Below, piece after piece: positions 45,865 to 59,498 of a stretch of DNA of 64,000 bases. Origin of the DNA: Bifidobacterium pseudocatenulatum DSM 20438 = JCM 1200 = LMG 10505 (GTDB lineage Bacteria; Actinomycetota; Actinomycetes; Actinomycetales; Bifidobacteriaceae); assembly GCF_001025215.1 (NCBI RefSeq), contig NZ_AP012330.1:2232001-2296000 (forward strand). Reading direction: 5' to 3'. Position numbers and translations under genes: made by a program. Below the pieces are notes generated by a model. It had not been told where the DNA came from. It saw only the letters and a list, made by a program, of their open reading frames with translations, and did not search any database. Each line of letters begins with the position of its first letter. Position 1 is the first letter of the stretch.

Positions 45865-45908
45865 AAAAAGATTGGCTATCACATATCGCATGATAGCCAA
45901 TCTTTTTT
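45865..45908. terminator. Bidirectional terminator after dcd, unit 2
   Basis: Copy of the hairpin at 21477-21520. Confidence 0.88.
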
Positions 45909-45959
45909 GCAATCTTCTATTGAGATTTCTTGTTGCAATGTCAGCAATATCGAATGATA

Positions 45960-46172
45960 TTAAAAGATACTGCAACAGCGATTGGTAACGCCTTTTAGCG
46001 CTTGTGGATCGCGATGTGTGAGATGCCAGGTTCCGCAGAATTCGCACCGATACACCCATAGTTCAGTGCCGCGTTCACGCCAGCTCTGGTCGGCGGCCTG
46101 CCGGGCCGTCGCTTTGTCGCGATACATGATTTTGTTCGATTCGACGCAGCGTTTGGGTACGAAATAATGCAT
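45960..46172 (-). CDS. Small Cys-rich protein (unit 2 copy)
   Basis: Identical to the 70-residue protein at 21572-21784 with its CEFC motif; function not recognised. Confidence 0.7.
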   Translation of the reverse strand: MHYFVPKRCVESNKIMYRDKATARQAADQSWRERGTELWVYRCEFCGTWHLTHRDPQALKGVTNRCCSIF

Positions 46173-46253
46173 AGTTCCCCAGTCTATTCCACCATCGGAT
46201 AAGGGCAGGAAGCTCCCCTGGAATTCCTGGGATCCCCCAGCGTCCCGGGACTC

Positions 46254-46306
46254 CCAGTGACTGGAGGAATCATCCCGCCGGCAGTCCTTCCGGCGTCCAA
46301 AAACCT
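46254..46306. repeat. Extragenic repeat, fourth copy, unit 2
   Basis: Copy of 21866-21918. Confidence 0.5.
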
Positions 46307-46340
46307 CCACCGAATGGAGGAAGACACCCGTGCGCGGGAA

Positions 46341-46388
46341 TAAAAAAGGACCTTCCGGGAACCCCGATGGGGCTCGACCGGAAGGTCC
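46341..46388 (-). terminator. rRNA operon terminator, third operon
   Basis: Copy of the GGACCTTCCGG hairpin with T6 at 21953-22000; ends the right-hand operon. Confidence 0.92.
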
Positions 46389-46399
46389 ATAAGTTGAAT

Positions 46400-46514
46400 G
46401 CGGCGGCGTGCTACTCTCCCACACCCTCTCGAGTGCAGTACCATCGCCGCGACCAGGCCTTAGCTTCCGGGTTCGGAAAGGGACCGGGCGTCTCACCTGG
46501 GCCATGACCACCGC
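46400..46514 (-). rRNA. rrf: 5S ribosomal RNA, third operon
   Basis: Identical to 22012-22126; last gene of the operon transcribed from 52050. Confidence 0.95.
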
Positions 46515-46729
46515 AAAACCAATATAACGGCCAACCACAAGGATCGGCCGGCAGAACCGGAACCACGCCACGATTCCGATCGTGGCGGTCCGGGAACCGG
46601 ACAACGGACGCGAGCAACCAAACGCTTCACCGGTATCGTTTCCGTGACCACAAGAAACAATGCTCCTTGCCATCCAACGAAAGAAACCACCACAGGACGA
46701 GACCCGACCCAACAAGCGGGTCGGAAAAA

Positions 46730-52041
<5,312 letters not shown>

Positions 52042-52049
52042 GAAGAGTC

Positions 52050-52078
52050 AATTTACACGAACCCCGGCGATCACGCAA
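52050..52078 (-). promoter_or_regulatory. Proximal promoter of the third rRNA operon
   Basis: On the complement TTGCGT (52073-52078), 17 bp, TAAATT (52050-52055). Same -35 and spacing as the unit-type promoter, in otherwise divergent sequence. A further shared block, GACACGCCG followed by TTTGCAA (complement around 52100-52140; compare 3335-3365), suggests an upstream activating or second promoter element. Confidence 0.6.
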
Positions 52079-52464
52079 ATCGACCCTTCCAAAGATACCC
52101 TAGAACCGTTGCAAATAAACACATCCCTCGGCGTGTCGAAAAAGGCCTCCGAACAGCCGTACAGCCAGTCTAGACCCCGAAGACAACGCCTACATGAACC
52201 AAAAACAAACTATAAACGGCGTGTCATACCCATATACATCTCATTCCCATGTGATGAATACCCAAATGCAATCGCAAATCATGATTCCAGCGGAACAGAA
52301 AGAACAGAAATACAAAAGAGACGCGAAGAAGCATGAAACCTGGCTGCACTTGCGACGGCACGCACGCTGAAATACAACAAGAGCCGCCGACTCAGGGAAG
52401 TCGACGGCTCTCGCTGTTTCAATTGTTATTCAGTTATGTTTTGACCTGTGAGAAGGAAGTGAGA
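52079..52464. other. Gene-free region between rrn promoter and GH3 gene, with terminator
   Basis: No supported gene. 52381-52410 holds an 11-bp stem (GAGCCGCCGAC with GTCGACGGCTC); on the complement it is followed by TTGTTGT, so it is a likely weak terminator for the GH3 gene that ends at 52465. Short open frames here lack ribosome sites and coding character. Confidence 0.5.
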
Positions 52465-55359
52465 TCAGGCAGTGACCTCAGCCTTGGCCTTCTTGCGATC
52501 CATGTAGCGCTTGATAGCCAGAGCCTCAAGTGCGATCACCAGGATTGCGGTCACGCCCCAAGCCACGTACATGGCGGTCTTCCAGATCGGGGTGGCGACC
52601 TTCGGCTCACCGTCTGCATACTGCCAGCTGTTGGCGGCGGTGTACAGAATATTGTGGGCGGCGGTACGCATGGCCTTCACGGAGGTTGCGGACTTGTCGG
52701 TGATGTGGTTGGTGATGGAGGTGGTAGCCAGCATGGAATCGTTGCCGTTACGGATTTCCTGATCACCGTTCTGGTAGCCGTAGCCGCCGAAATAATCGGT
52801 CAGGACGAAGCCCTTGAAGCCCCACTCGTCACGGAGCACGGTGTTCAGCAGAACGTTGTTGCCACCGGCATAGGTGTTGCCGATGTAGTTGAAGGCGCTC
52901 ATCACGGCCTGTGCGCCGCCTTCCTTCACGCTCATCTCGAACGGCTTGAGGTAGATCTCACGCATGGCCTGCTCGTTGGTCCAGGTGCAGAGCATCTCAG
53001 TACGCTTGGTTTCCTGATCGTTCAGTGCGAAGTGCTTCATGAAGGAGTACACGCCCTTCTCCTTGGCGCCGGCGATCTCGTTGGATGCCATGACGCCGGA
53101 GAGCAGGGAATCCTCGGAGAAGTACTCGAAAGTACGGCCGGAGAATGCGTTGCGGTGGATGTTCATAGCCGGAGCGTACCAACCAGCAACATGCATGTCG
53201 TGAGCCATATCGCCGATCATCTCGCCGAACTGCTTGGCCAGATCCTTGTTCCAAGTGCAAGCGAATGCGGTGGAAGCCGGGAAGCCGATGGAGCCAACAC
53301 CAGTGAAGTTGTTGTTCAACGAGGCCGGGCCGTCAGCGTCGGTGAGCTGGATCTTGCCGACGGAGGAGACGGCCGGAGTGCCGTAGCCGCCGTTGGCAAT
53401 GAGGTTGTCCATATCGTCGAAGGTCAGCTCGTCAAGCAGCTTCTCCCAATCAGCATCGTCGTAATCCTTGCCGTACATGTCGGCCAGGCGGAGGCCATTC
53501 TTGGCACCGGTGGTCGGCATCTCGTCGGAATCGTCGTTGAACTGAGACGGATCGTAGTTGGTGTTGTTGTAGAAGGTTTCCTTTGCCTTATCAGACATTT
53601 CGAAGTTGGTCGGAGCGGCGGTGGCTTCCTTGTAGTTTGCGAAATGTCCTGCACGGCTCAGGTAGGTCACATCGCCTGCAGCATCATCGAACTGGTTGGT
53701 GGCCACGGTCTGGTCGCCATTGTGGGTGTTCGAATCGGAGTCGTAGGTGATGGTGTCGTCCACGGTGATCTTCTTGGAGCCGATCACAGTGTGGGAGTCG
53801 GAGTTGATGGAGATGTTGTAATCGCCCTTTTCGAGCACGTATGCCTTGGCATTCTTGTAATCATAGGAAGCCATGTCATCGTCTTCGAATTCGACGGTCA
53901 CGTCCTCGGAAGCGCCCGGCTCAAGCTTCTCGGTCTTCTCGAAGCCAACCAGGTTGGCACTGGCCTTTTCGATGCCACCTTCGGTGTACGGCGGGTTGTA
54001 GTAGACCTCAACAACATCCTTGCCAGCGGTGTCGCCGGTGTTGGTGACGGTCACATCAACGGTGACCTTGCCATCCTTGTACGTCACATCGTTGAGCTTC
54101 TGCTCGAAGGTGGTGTAGCTCAGACCGTAACCGAACGGGAATGCAACCATGGAATCGTAATCGATGGCACCTTCGGCCGCTGCGGTCTCATAGAACTTGT
54201 AGCCCACATAGATGCCTTCGGAGTAGTTCACAAAGCCCGGGATGGCGGTGACTTCGTCACCAGTGAAGCCCGTGTACTTGGCGGCCTTGTCTTCCATGTT
54301 GGTGTATTCGAACTTGCCGAAGTTGTTGTAAGACACCGACTGGGTGAGATCCTTCAGGAAGGTGTCGGAAGTCTTGCCGGACGGGTTGGTATCGCCGGCA
54401 AGCACGTCACCGAGTGCGGAGAAGCCGGTCTGGCCTGCAGGCGGGCACCACACGACGGATTTGATCTGCGGATAGTCGTTCAGGAAGTCGAACTGGAAGG
54501 TGTTGGCGCCGTTGTAGACGAGCGTGACCTTGTTGAAGTTCTTGGTGACCAGGTCGAGCATATCGCGCTCGGTCTGGCTCAGCTGCAGGAAGCTTTCGCC
54601 GTCCTTGAAGTCCTCGTAATCCTTGGAGTTGTTCTCATAGGTGATGCCTTCGGCCTTCATGTTCATCGGAAGGTCAGCGCCCTCGCCACCGACGCGGGTG
54701 AGCACTACAACAGCCTCATCGGAGAAGCTCTTGGCATCGGAGATCAGGGAATCGGAATACTGGTCGGCCGGAACCTCAGGCAGGGTCCAATCCTGTGCCC
54801 ACATGCCAACAACTGGGCGATCTGCACGGTAATCGGTGTACAGCTTGGTCAGGTCGGCGTTGGTCTCGATGCCGGCTTCCTTCATGCCATCAAGCAGGGA
54901 AACGGTGTCATACTGGTCAGACATGGAGCCGGAGCCGGTGCCGCCGTATACCGGGTTGGTGGAGCCCCAACCAAACACGTTGACCTTCTTGTTAGCCAGC
55001 GGCAGGTTGGAATCATCGTTCTTCAGCATGGTGATGGCTTCCGACTGCACTTCCTTGGCCAGCTCGTTGGCCTTGGAAACAGTGGTGTCAGACAGCATGT
55101 ACTTGGTGATGGTCGCGTTGTTGAGCAGCGTCGACAGCGGACCGGACAGCATCATGGAAACCGCGACGACAATGCCGACCAAAGCCACAAGCCAAGACTC
55201 GGAATGGATGATCTTACGGGTCGCCACTTCCTTCACCGTCTTCTTGTTGACGGCAAAAGTAATGATCAGCGCGAGCACAAATAGCACGCCAATCGCAATC
55301 AGGTACGGCGTCAACGAACCGATAACGTTCATGACGTCAGCCATGTTGATTTGCAGCAT
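52465..55359 (-). CDS. Membrane-anchored GH3 glycosidase with inverted domain order
   Basis: A 964-residue beta-glucosidase/xylosidase-family enzyme. Two membrane segments (~16-37 and ~56-79) with a basic loop between them, and a third at ~928-949 followed by KRYMDRKKAK, place the catalytic part outside the cell. The domain order is unusual: the alpha/beta sandwich comes first (LAKEVQSEAITMLKNDDSNLPL, ~92-112), then a fibronectin-III-like domain (VTVTNTGDTAGKDVVEVYY), and last the barrel domain with KHFALND and nucleophile D855 in GFVLTDYFG. Such A/B-inverted GH3 proteins are known from ruminal Firmicutes. Start supported by AAGGAGGAGG eight bases upstream. Substrate uncertain: an extracellular beta-glucoside or xyloside. 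Transcribed towards the rRNA operon. Confidence 0.88.
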   Translation of the reverse strand: MLQINMADVMNVIGSLTPYLIAIGVLFVLALIITFAVNKKTVKEVATRKIIHSESWLVALVGIVVAVSMMLSGPLSTLLNNATITKYMLSDTTVSKANELAKEVQSEAITMLKNDDSNLPLANKKVNVFGWGSTNPVYGGTGSGSMSDQYDTVSLLDGMKEAGIETNADLTKLYTDYRADRPVVGMWAQDWTLPEVPADQYSDSLISDAKSFSDEAVVVLTRVGGEGADLPMNMKAEGITYENNSKDYEDFKDGESFLQLSQTERDMLDLVTKNFNKVTLVYNGANTFQFDFLNDYPQIKSVVWCPPAGQTGFSALGDVLAGDTNPSGKTSDTFLKDLTQSVSYNNFGKFEYTNMEDKAAKYTGFTGDEVTAIPGFVNYSEGIYVGYKFYETAAAEGAIDYDSMVAFPFGYGLSYTTFEQKLNDVTYKDGKVTVDVTVTNTGDTAGKDVVEVYYNPPYTEGGIEKASANLVGFEKTEKLEPGASEDVTVEFEDDDMASYDYKNAKAYVLEKGDYNISINSDSHTVIGSKKITVDDTITYDSDSNTHNGDQTVATNQFDDAAGDVTYLSRAGHFANYKEATAAPTNFEMSDKAKETFYNNTNYDPSQFNDDSDEMPTTGAKNGLRLADMYGKDYDDADWEKLLDELTFDDMDNLIANGGYGTPAVSSVGKIQLTDADGPASLNNNFTGVGSIGFPASTAFACTWNKDLAKQFGEMIGDMAHDMHVAGWYAPAMNIHRNAFSGRTFEYFSEDSLLSGVMASNEIAGAKEKGVYSFMKHFALNDQETKRTEMLCTWTNEQAMREIYLKPFEMSVKEGGAQAVMSAFNYIGNTYAGGNNVLLNTVLRDEWGFKGFVLTDYFGGYGYQNGDQEIRNGNDSMLATTSITNHITDKSATSVKAMRTAAHNILYTAANSWQYADGEPKVATPIWKTAMYVAWGVTAILVIALEALAIKRYMDRKKAKAEVTA

Positions 55360-55790
55360 GGTCTGCCTCCTCCTTGATTCTCATAACCAAACGACATGCA
55401 GGCTCCGATTTCCTCATCGAAACCAGAAATCATGCAACGCTGCCCCGCGTCACGCAATTTCCAGAAGTGAAGACACTTCTTCATGTCGATGTTTCGATTT
55501 CACCAAAATCCGCGAAAAAAGCACCCTGATTTTTCCCAGCCTGTCGTTTCGCGTGCATAATCTGCATACCACCTGCGCATGTAAAACTACCATTCGTGCA
55601 CATATAATCCCGTTGCGCGCATGCATCTGGCACAATGTGCGCTCATCCGCAGATTGTTGCAACATCCTTGCCTTGATTGCGGAAATCATCGATCTTCATT
55701 GCGCTTCCAACTCCATAATCGCAATTCCTGCGATATTTTCGGCACACTACAGCGAGCTGTTCCAGCGGCAACTTACGTAAGGCAAGTACC
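55360..55790. other. Divergent intergenic region between GH3 and kinase genes
   Basis: A 431-bp gap that must hold the promoters of both divergent genes. I see no convincing -35/-10 pair, operator palindrome or RNA. Short frames here have no coding character. Confidence 0.5.
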
Positions 55791-57824
55791 ATGGGTGCCA
55801 TGAGCGACTTAAGCGCATTGAATCTGGAGGCAGGCAACCTCGTTGGCGGATACACGTTGATTTCCCGGCTTGGATCGGGGGCGATGGGATCGGTCTGGCG
55901 CGTGCGCGATGACGGCGGACACCAGTATGCGATGAAAATTTTGCGCGATTCCCTTGCCGAGGACGATGCGTCCAGCGAACGCTCCCGCGATCAGCTGACC
56001 GCACGCGAGCGCCTGCGTAGGGAGGCTATGGCGCTGCAGAAAGTGCGTCATCCGGGCGTGTGCGGCATTGTGGATATGGAATTGGATGATGCTCTGGCCT
56101 TCATTGTGACCGAGCTGATCGAGGGCAAGAATCTACGTGAAGATGTGCGTACCAACGGCCGGTATGTGGGCGATGATTTGGAACGGTTGGGACGCAAGCT
56201 GATCGAGGCGGTGAAGGCCGTGCATGCGGCCGGGATTGTGCATCGCGATATCAAACCGACGAATGTGATGGTGTCGAATACCGGACCGGTATTGGTGGAT
56301 TTCGGCATTGCCATGGGCGAGGGCGAAAGTCATGTGACTCGTACCGGATTGGTGATGGGCACGCCTGGATTCATCGCGCCGGAAATCATCGACGGTGCCG
56401 AATCCGATGAGATGAGCGATTGGTGGTCGGTGGCGAGCGTGCTGGCATTTGCCGCCACTGGCGAGCCGGTGTTCGGCACGAAACCGATGATGGCGGTATT
56501 GGAGCGTGCTGCCGCGGGAAACGCGAATTTGGCGGGATTGCCGGCTGGGACCATGGCCGCGTTCCGTTCGGCGTTGGATCCGGATCGTACGAAACGTTGC
56601 ACTCCAGACGAGTTGTTGCAGGCGATTGCGTTGGATGCGTTGAATCCGCAAGCTTGGATTTCGGGGAATACTTCGGATGCCGCCGATAGTGCCGGGTCGG
56701 AGGCGATGCTCCCTTTTGATGGATCGCCCGACAATCCACGAATGCTTTGGCGGGCGTTAGACCATGTGACGGGAGAAGACGCCATCGGCACGCGCACCTT
56801 GCCGCAATTCGTTGAGGCCACGCAGGCAATCGGCGCAACCGTTATTGCTGACATAACCGATACCGTTATTGCCGATGCGCCCGATGTCGGCACCTCGGTC
56901 ATGGATATCAACGCGCATACCGCAACCATTCCTCTTGGCACCGGCACGCGCGTGCTGCCTGTCAATAGTGGGGATACCAGTGTGCTGCCGCAAGATACAC
57001 CGCAATCCACGCGGGTGATGCCGGTCCAGGACGCTTGGAATCCCGCTCAAGAGGCCGCACAGATCGACCCGGCCATCAAACCTGCATTGCAGCGCATCGC
57101 CAACCAGCGGCCTCCTGCCGTAATACCGAACGCATCGGTTGAAATGGCGCAAAGTGCGCAGCCACAAGACATGCAAACATCTGCCGTGCCAACCGCACCG
57201 GTCACTCCGGCCGCGCCGCTCAACCCGAACGTGCCGCAGAGTGTACTGCAGCCGCCGAATCCGGCCGACGTGCAACGCGGCGAACTGCTAGGCAGAGGCG
57301 TGCCCCTCTGCGTGCTGATGGCGATTCCTGTGGCCGCATGCGGCCTGTTCTCGCCATGGATCGCCCTGATCGCGGGGGCGCTGCTGGCCTGGTTGCTCGC
57401 CACCATTGGATTCAATATGGAGGCGCAGCTGGAACGCGAAGGCCGCCGTGGGGGCAGCCGCAGGACTTCCGACTGGTTCGCCCGCGCCGCCACGCTGCCT
57501 TGGCATGTGCTCAAGGGGCTGGGTTATGCGGTGCCACGCGCACTGATCATGGCGGTCATCGCCGCATTAGGATTGACGATTGCCACAGTCACGCTGCAAC
57601 TGCCGTTTGCCATGGTTGATACGTCGATATTCGGATTCACGATTCCGCTGCCGACCTGGATTGAAGGGCCGGTTTCGCAAAGCGGCGTCGCCCAGGCCGG
57701 TTGCTGCGCCATCGGCTGGCTGGTATGCGCCCTCGCTCCGGGAGCATTGGTGCTGCGATTGGGTGCCGGCGCATTGCGCGGCCGCCCGAAATCCGGCACC
57801 ACTGCCGAATCGTACGATATGTAG
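55791..57824 (+). CDS. Membrane Ser/Thr protein kinase (PknB-like, Hanks type)
   Basis: A 677-residue kinase. The glycine loop GSGAMGSV is at 28-35, ATP lysine K49, catalytic HRDIKPTN at 151-158, DFG at 170-172, the activation segment ends at GTPGFIAPE (190-198). A Pro/Thr/Val-rich linker (~300-500) follows, with several repeats of the type VIADxTD/T-V-LP that look like phosphorylatable Thr sites. The C-terminus has three or four membrane helices (~505-545, ~580-615, ~640-660) instead of extracellular PASTA domains, so it does not sense peptidoglycan the way PknB does. ATG 55800 is an alternative start; 55791 is preceded by TAAGG. Target unknown. Confidence 0.9.
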   Translation: MGAMSDLSALNLEAGNLVGGYTLISRLGSGAMGSVWRVRDDGGHQYAMKILRDSLAEDDASSERSRDQLTARERLRREAMALQKVRHPGVCGIVDMELDDALAFIVTELIEGKNLREDVRTNGRYVGDDLERLGRKLIEAVKAVHAAGIVHRDIKPTNVMVSNTGPVLVDFGIAMGEGESHVTRTGLVMGTPGFIAPEIIDGAESDEMSDWWSVASVLAFAATGEPVFGTKPMMAVLERAAAGNANLAGLPAGTMAAFRSALDPDRTKRCTPDELLQAIALDALNPQAWISGNTSDAADSAGSEAMLPFDGSPDNPRMLWRALDHVTGEDAIGTRTLPQFVEATQAIGATVIADITDTVIADAPDVGTSVMDINAHTATIPLGTGTRVLPVNSGDTSVLPQDTPQSTRVMPVQDAWNPAQEAAQIDPAIKPALQRIANQRPPAVIPNASVEMAQSAQPQDMQTSAVPTAPVTPAAPLNPNVPQSVLQPPNPADVQRGELLGRGVPLCVLMAIPVAACGLFSPWIALIAGALLAWLLATIGFNMEAQLEREGRRGGSRRTSDWFARAATLPWHVLKGLGYAVPRALIMAVIAALGLTIATVTLQLPFAMVDTSIFGFTIPLPTWIEGPVSQSGVAQAGCCAIGWLVCALAPGALVLRLGAGALRGRPKSGTTAESYDM

Positions 57825-57865
57825 TGACGCCATCTCACGAAATACGCAGCGAAAATCAAAAATCG

Positions 57866-57877
57866 GCAAACGTTTGC
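57866..57877. promoter_or_regulatory. LacI-type operator-like palindrome
   Basis: GCAAACGTTTGC is a perfect 12-bp palindrome with the central CG typical of LacI/GalR-family operators, about 135 bp upstream of the DsbA-like gene and 42 bp after the kinase stop. It could also occur by chance. Confidence 0.3.
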
Positions 57878-58011
57878 AATCATCAGAAAAACATCAGATA
57901 ATCGCACGTAGTATGGCAACGTGAGCTTTTACGAAATACTTCATTCAGCAATAGCGTGCCCACACTACTATGGTGCACAGCATCGTGATGTGAACATCGA
58001 AAGGAATGTGG

Positions 58012-58995
58012 ATGGCCCAGAACAGTAAGGATGCGCAGAAGCGCGCCAGCCGCGCCGAGCGTAGGGCCGCTGAGGCCGCGGAGATGAAGGCTCGCGCCGA
58101 ACAGATGGAGAAGGAGCGCAAGCAGCAGACCCTCATCGGCGCCATCGTGATGGCGGTGCTGGTGATCCTGGTGGCGATCGGCGCGTTCACCGTGTATCAC
58201 AACATGCACAAGAACACCGAAACGCAGGCTTCCACCCAGACCGTGGAAGAAGCGTACGACAAGCTGCAGCAAGTCGAAAACACGCCAAAGCTCGTCGATA
58301 AGAAGGGCGGATTGCTGATTTCGAAGGATGGCTACGGCAAGTCCGTCGAAGGCGCACCGACTGTTGCGATCTACATGGATTTCCTGTGCCCGGGCTGCGG
58401 CAATCTGCATCGTCAGCTTGATGAGGATCTGCAGAAGATGGTCGACGCGGGTCAGATCAATCTTGATTTGCATTTCATGGCGTTTATGGACAAGTGGTCC
58501 ACCGACGATTATTCAAGCCGCGCAGCGAATGCCGCGATCTATCTGGCCGAGCATGACAGCGATCCGAGCCATCTGATCACCTTCCTCGAAAAAATGTACG
58601 CCGAGGATTTCCAGCCTGAGGAAAGCTCGAATTACAAGTCCGTCAGCGACGATCAGATCAAGGAACAGATGATCGCCTCGGGAGTTTCCGAGGATGTGGC
58701 GGACAAGGCGTTCGGCCGCGACTACCAGGATTGGCTTGACGCCATCGACACCTATACGCCGAAGCGCTCCGAACTGTGGAACACGTCCGGAACCTACAAA
58801 GACAGCATGACCACCCCAACGGTGACCATCAACGGCAAGTTCTGGGATATGAACCAGTTGAGCACTGCGCAGGAGACCATTGAGGAAGGCCTGCTGGAGG
58901 CCATCGGAATCAAGTCCGACGACATCGGCAAGGAAGGCGTGATGCCCTCCATCGGCTCCGACAAGGATCCGATCTCCAACACCACTGGCGAGTGA
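58012..58995 (+). CDS. Membrane-anchored DsbA-like thioredoxin-fold protein
   Basis: A 327-residue protein: a charged Ala/Arg/Glu-rich cytoplasmic N-terminus (1-38, likely helical), one membrane segment (~41-62), then an extracytoplasmic thioredoxin-fold domain. The active site is FLCPGCGNLH, with C126 and C129 (CPGC) after VAIYMDF; the DsbA_4/thioredoxin_4 group includes such actinobacterial proteins. It probably forms or exchanges disulfides in secreted proteins. Start 58012 is chosen because AAGGA lies six bases upstream; the ATG at 58006 abuts that site. TPTVTINGKFW near the C-terminus carries the expected cis-proline. Confidence 0.9.
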   Translation: MAQNSKDAQKRASRAERRAAEAAEMKARAEQMEKERKQQTLIGAIVMAVLVILVAIGAFTVYHNMHKNTETQASTQTVEEAYDKLQQVENTPKLVDKKGGLLISKDGYGKSVEGAPTVAIYMDFLCPGCGNLHRQLDEDLQKMVDAGQINLDLHFMAFMDKWSTDDYSSRAANAAIYLAEHDSDPSHLITFLEKMYAEDFQPEESSNYKSVSDDQIKEQMIASGVSEDVADKAFGRDYQDWLDAIDTYTPKRSELWNTSGTYKDSMTTPTVTINGKFWDMNQLSTAQETIEEGLLEAIGIKSDDIGKEGVMPSIGSDKDPISNTTGE

Positions 58996-59128
58996 TCAGC
59001 CCTACGCAATCCTCATAATCGAAAAAATATACCCCCCTACTCGCCAGCGTGCCAGCCAAAGCGCAGTTCCAAGTTGACGGTATCGGGCACGCTGGTTATG
59101 CTATTCAATCGTTGCCGTTTTTATGCAT

Positions 59129-59134
59129 TATGCT
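59129..59134 (+). promoter_or_regulatory. -10 element of the tRNA-Thr gene
   Basis: TATGCT fifteen bases before the mature tRNA 5' end. No clear -35 at the usual spacing. Confidence 0.35.
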
Positions 59135-59148
59135 AGAAAGCGGCACAA

Positions 59149-59222
59149 GCCTCCTTAGCTCAGATGGCCAGAGCGGCCGCCTTGTAAGCGGCAGGTCGTC
59201 GGTTCGATCCCGACAGGAGGCT
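59149..59222 (+). tRNA. tRNA-Thr (anticodon UGU)
   Basis: A 74-nt cloverleaf: acceptor GCCTCCT/AGGAGGC with discriminator T, D-stem GCTC/GAGC, anticodon stem GCCGC/GCGGC around CTTGTAA (anticodon TGT at positions 34-36), and T-arm GTCGG-TTCGATC-CCGAC. The CCA tail is not encoded; fittingly, a CCA-adding enzyme gene lies at the right edge. Confidence 0.97.
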
Positions 59223-59270
59223 CGAAACCCGTTTTGACGGGCTTTGACCTCTTACCATGGGTAAGTGATC

Positions 59271-59380
59271 CAGAAGCCTTCCCCCAACTTATGGCTTCTG
59301 GCGACCGGACGAGGCTTCCCCCAACCTGCCTCGTCCGGGCAGGGGGCAGGACATCCCCTTCTCTCCTGCCCCCTTTTTTC
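59271..59380 (+). ncRNA. Candidate 6C-type small RNA (two C-rich-loop hairpins)
   Basis: Two perfect hairpins carry nearly the same loop: stem 59271-59278/59293-59300 with loop TTCCCCCAACTTAT, and stem 59305-59315/59328-59338 with loop TTCCCCCAACCT. A strong terminator follows (10-bp stem 59342-59351/59364-59373, then T6). Two adjacent stem-loops with cytosine runs are the definition of the actinobacterial 6C RNA family; here each run has five Cs. C-rich loops could pair with G-rich ribosome-binding sites. A further palindrome CTTACCATGGGTAAG is at 59251-59265. It lies between tRNA-Thr and the rpfB-like gene. Its promoter is unclear, so it may be processed from the tRNA transcript. Confidence 0.6.
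59342..59380 (+). terminator. Terminator of the candidate 6C RNA
   Basis: GGGGGCAGGA/TCCTGCCCCC perfect 10-bp stem, 12-base loop, followed by TTTTTTC. Confidence 0.9.
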
Positions 59381-59498
59381 TTTACTCCTTTTCCTCGAAA
59401 ATGTGGCGGTATAGATAAAGCCAGCGGAAACCATGCCATTCGTCCCGATCTGACCGTTACAATGACGGCGATGTAGGCAGTCGCTGGAAAGAGGACGT

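Noticed and set aside
52333..55284. A 983-codon open frame on the plus strand opposite the GH3 gene
   Set aside because: It is the antisense shadow of a real gene with skewed third positions. Its translation is a Val/Gly/His-rich string without domains, while the minus strand gives a full GH3 protein with a ribosome site.
55360..55790. A small gene in the GH3-kinase spacer (79-codon minus-strand frame)
   Set aside because: No ribosome site, no coding character and no recognisable motif; the gap is the expected divergent promoter region.
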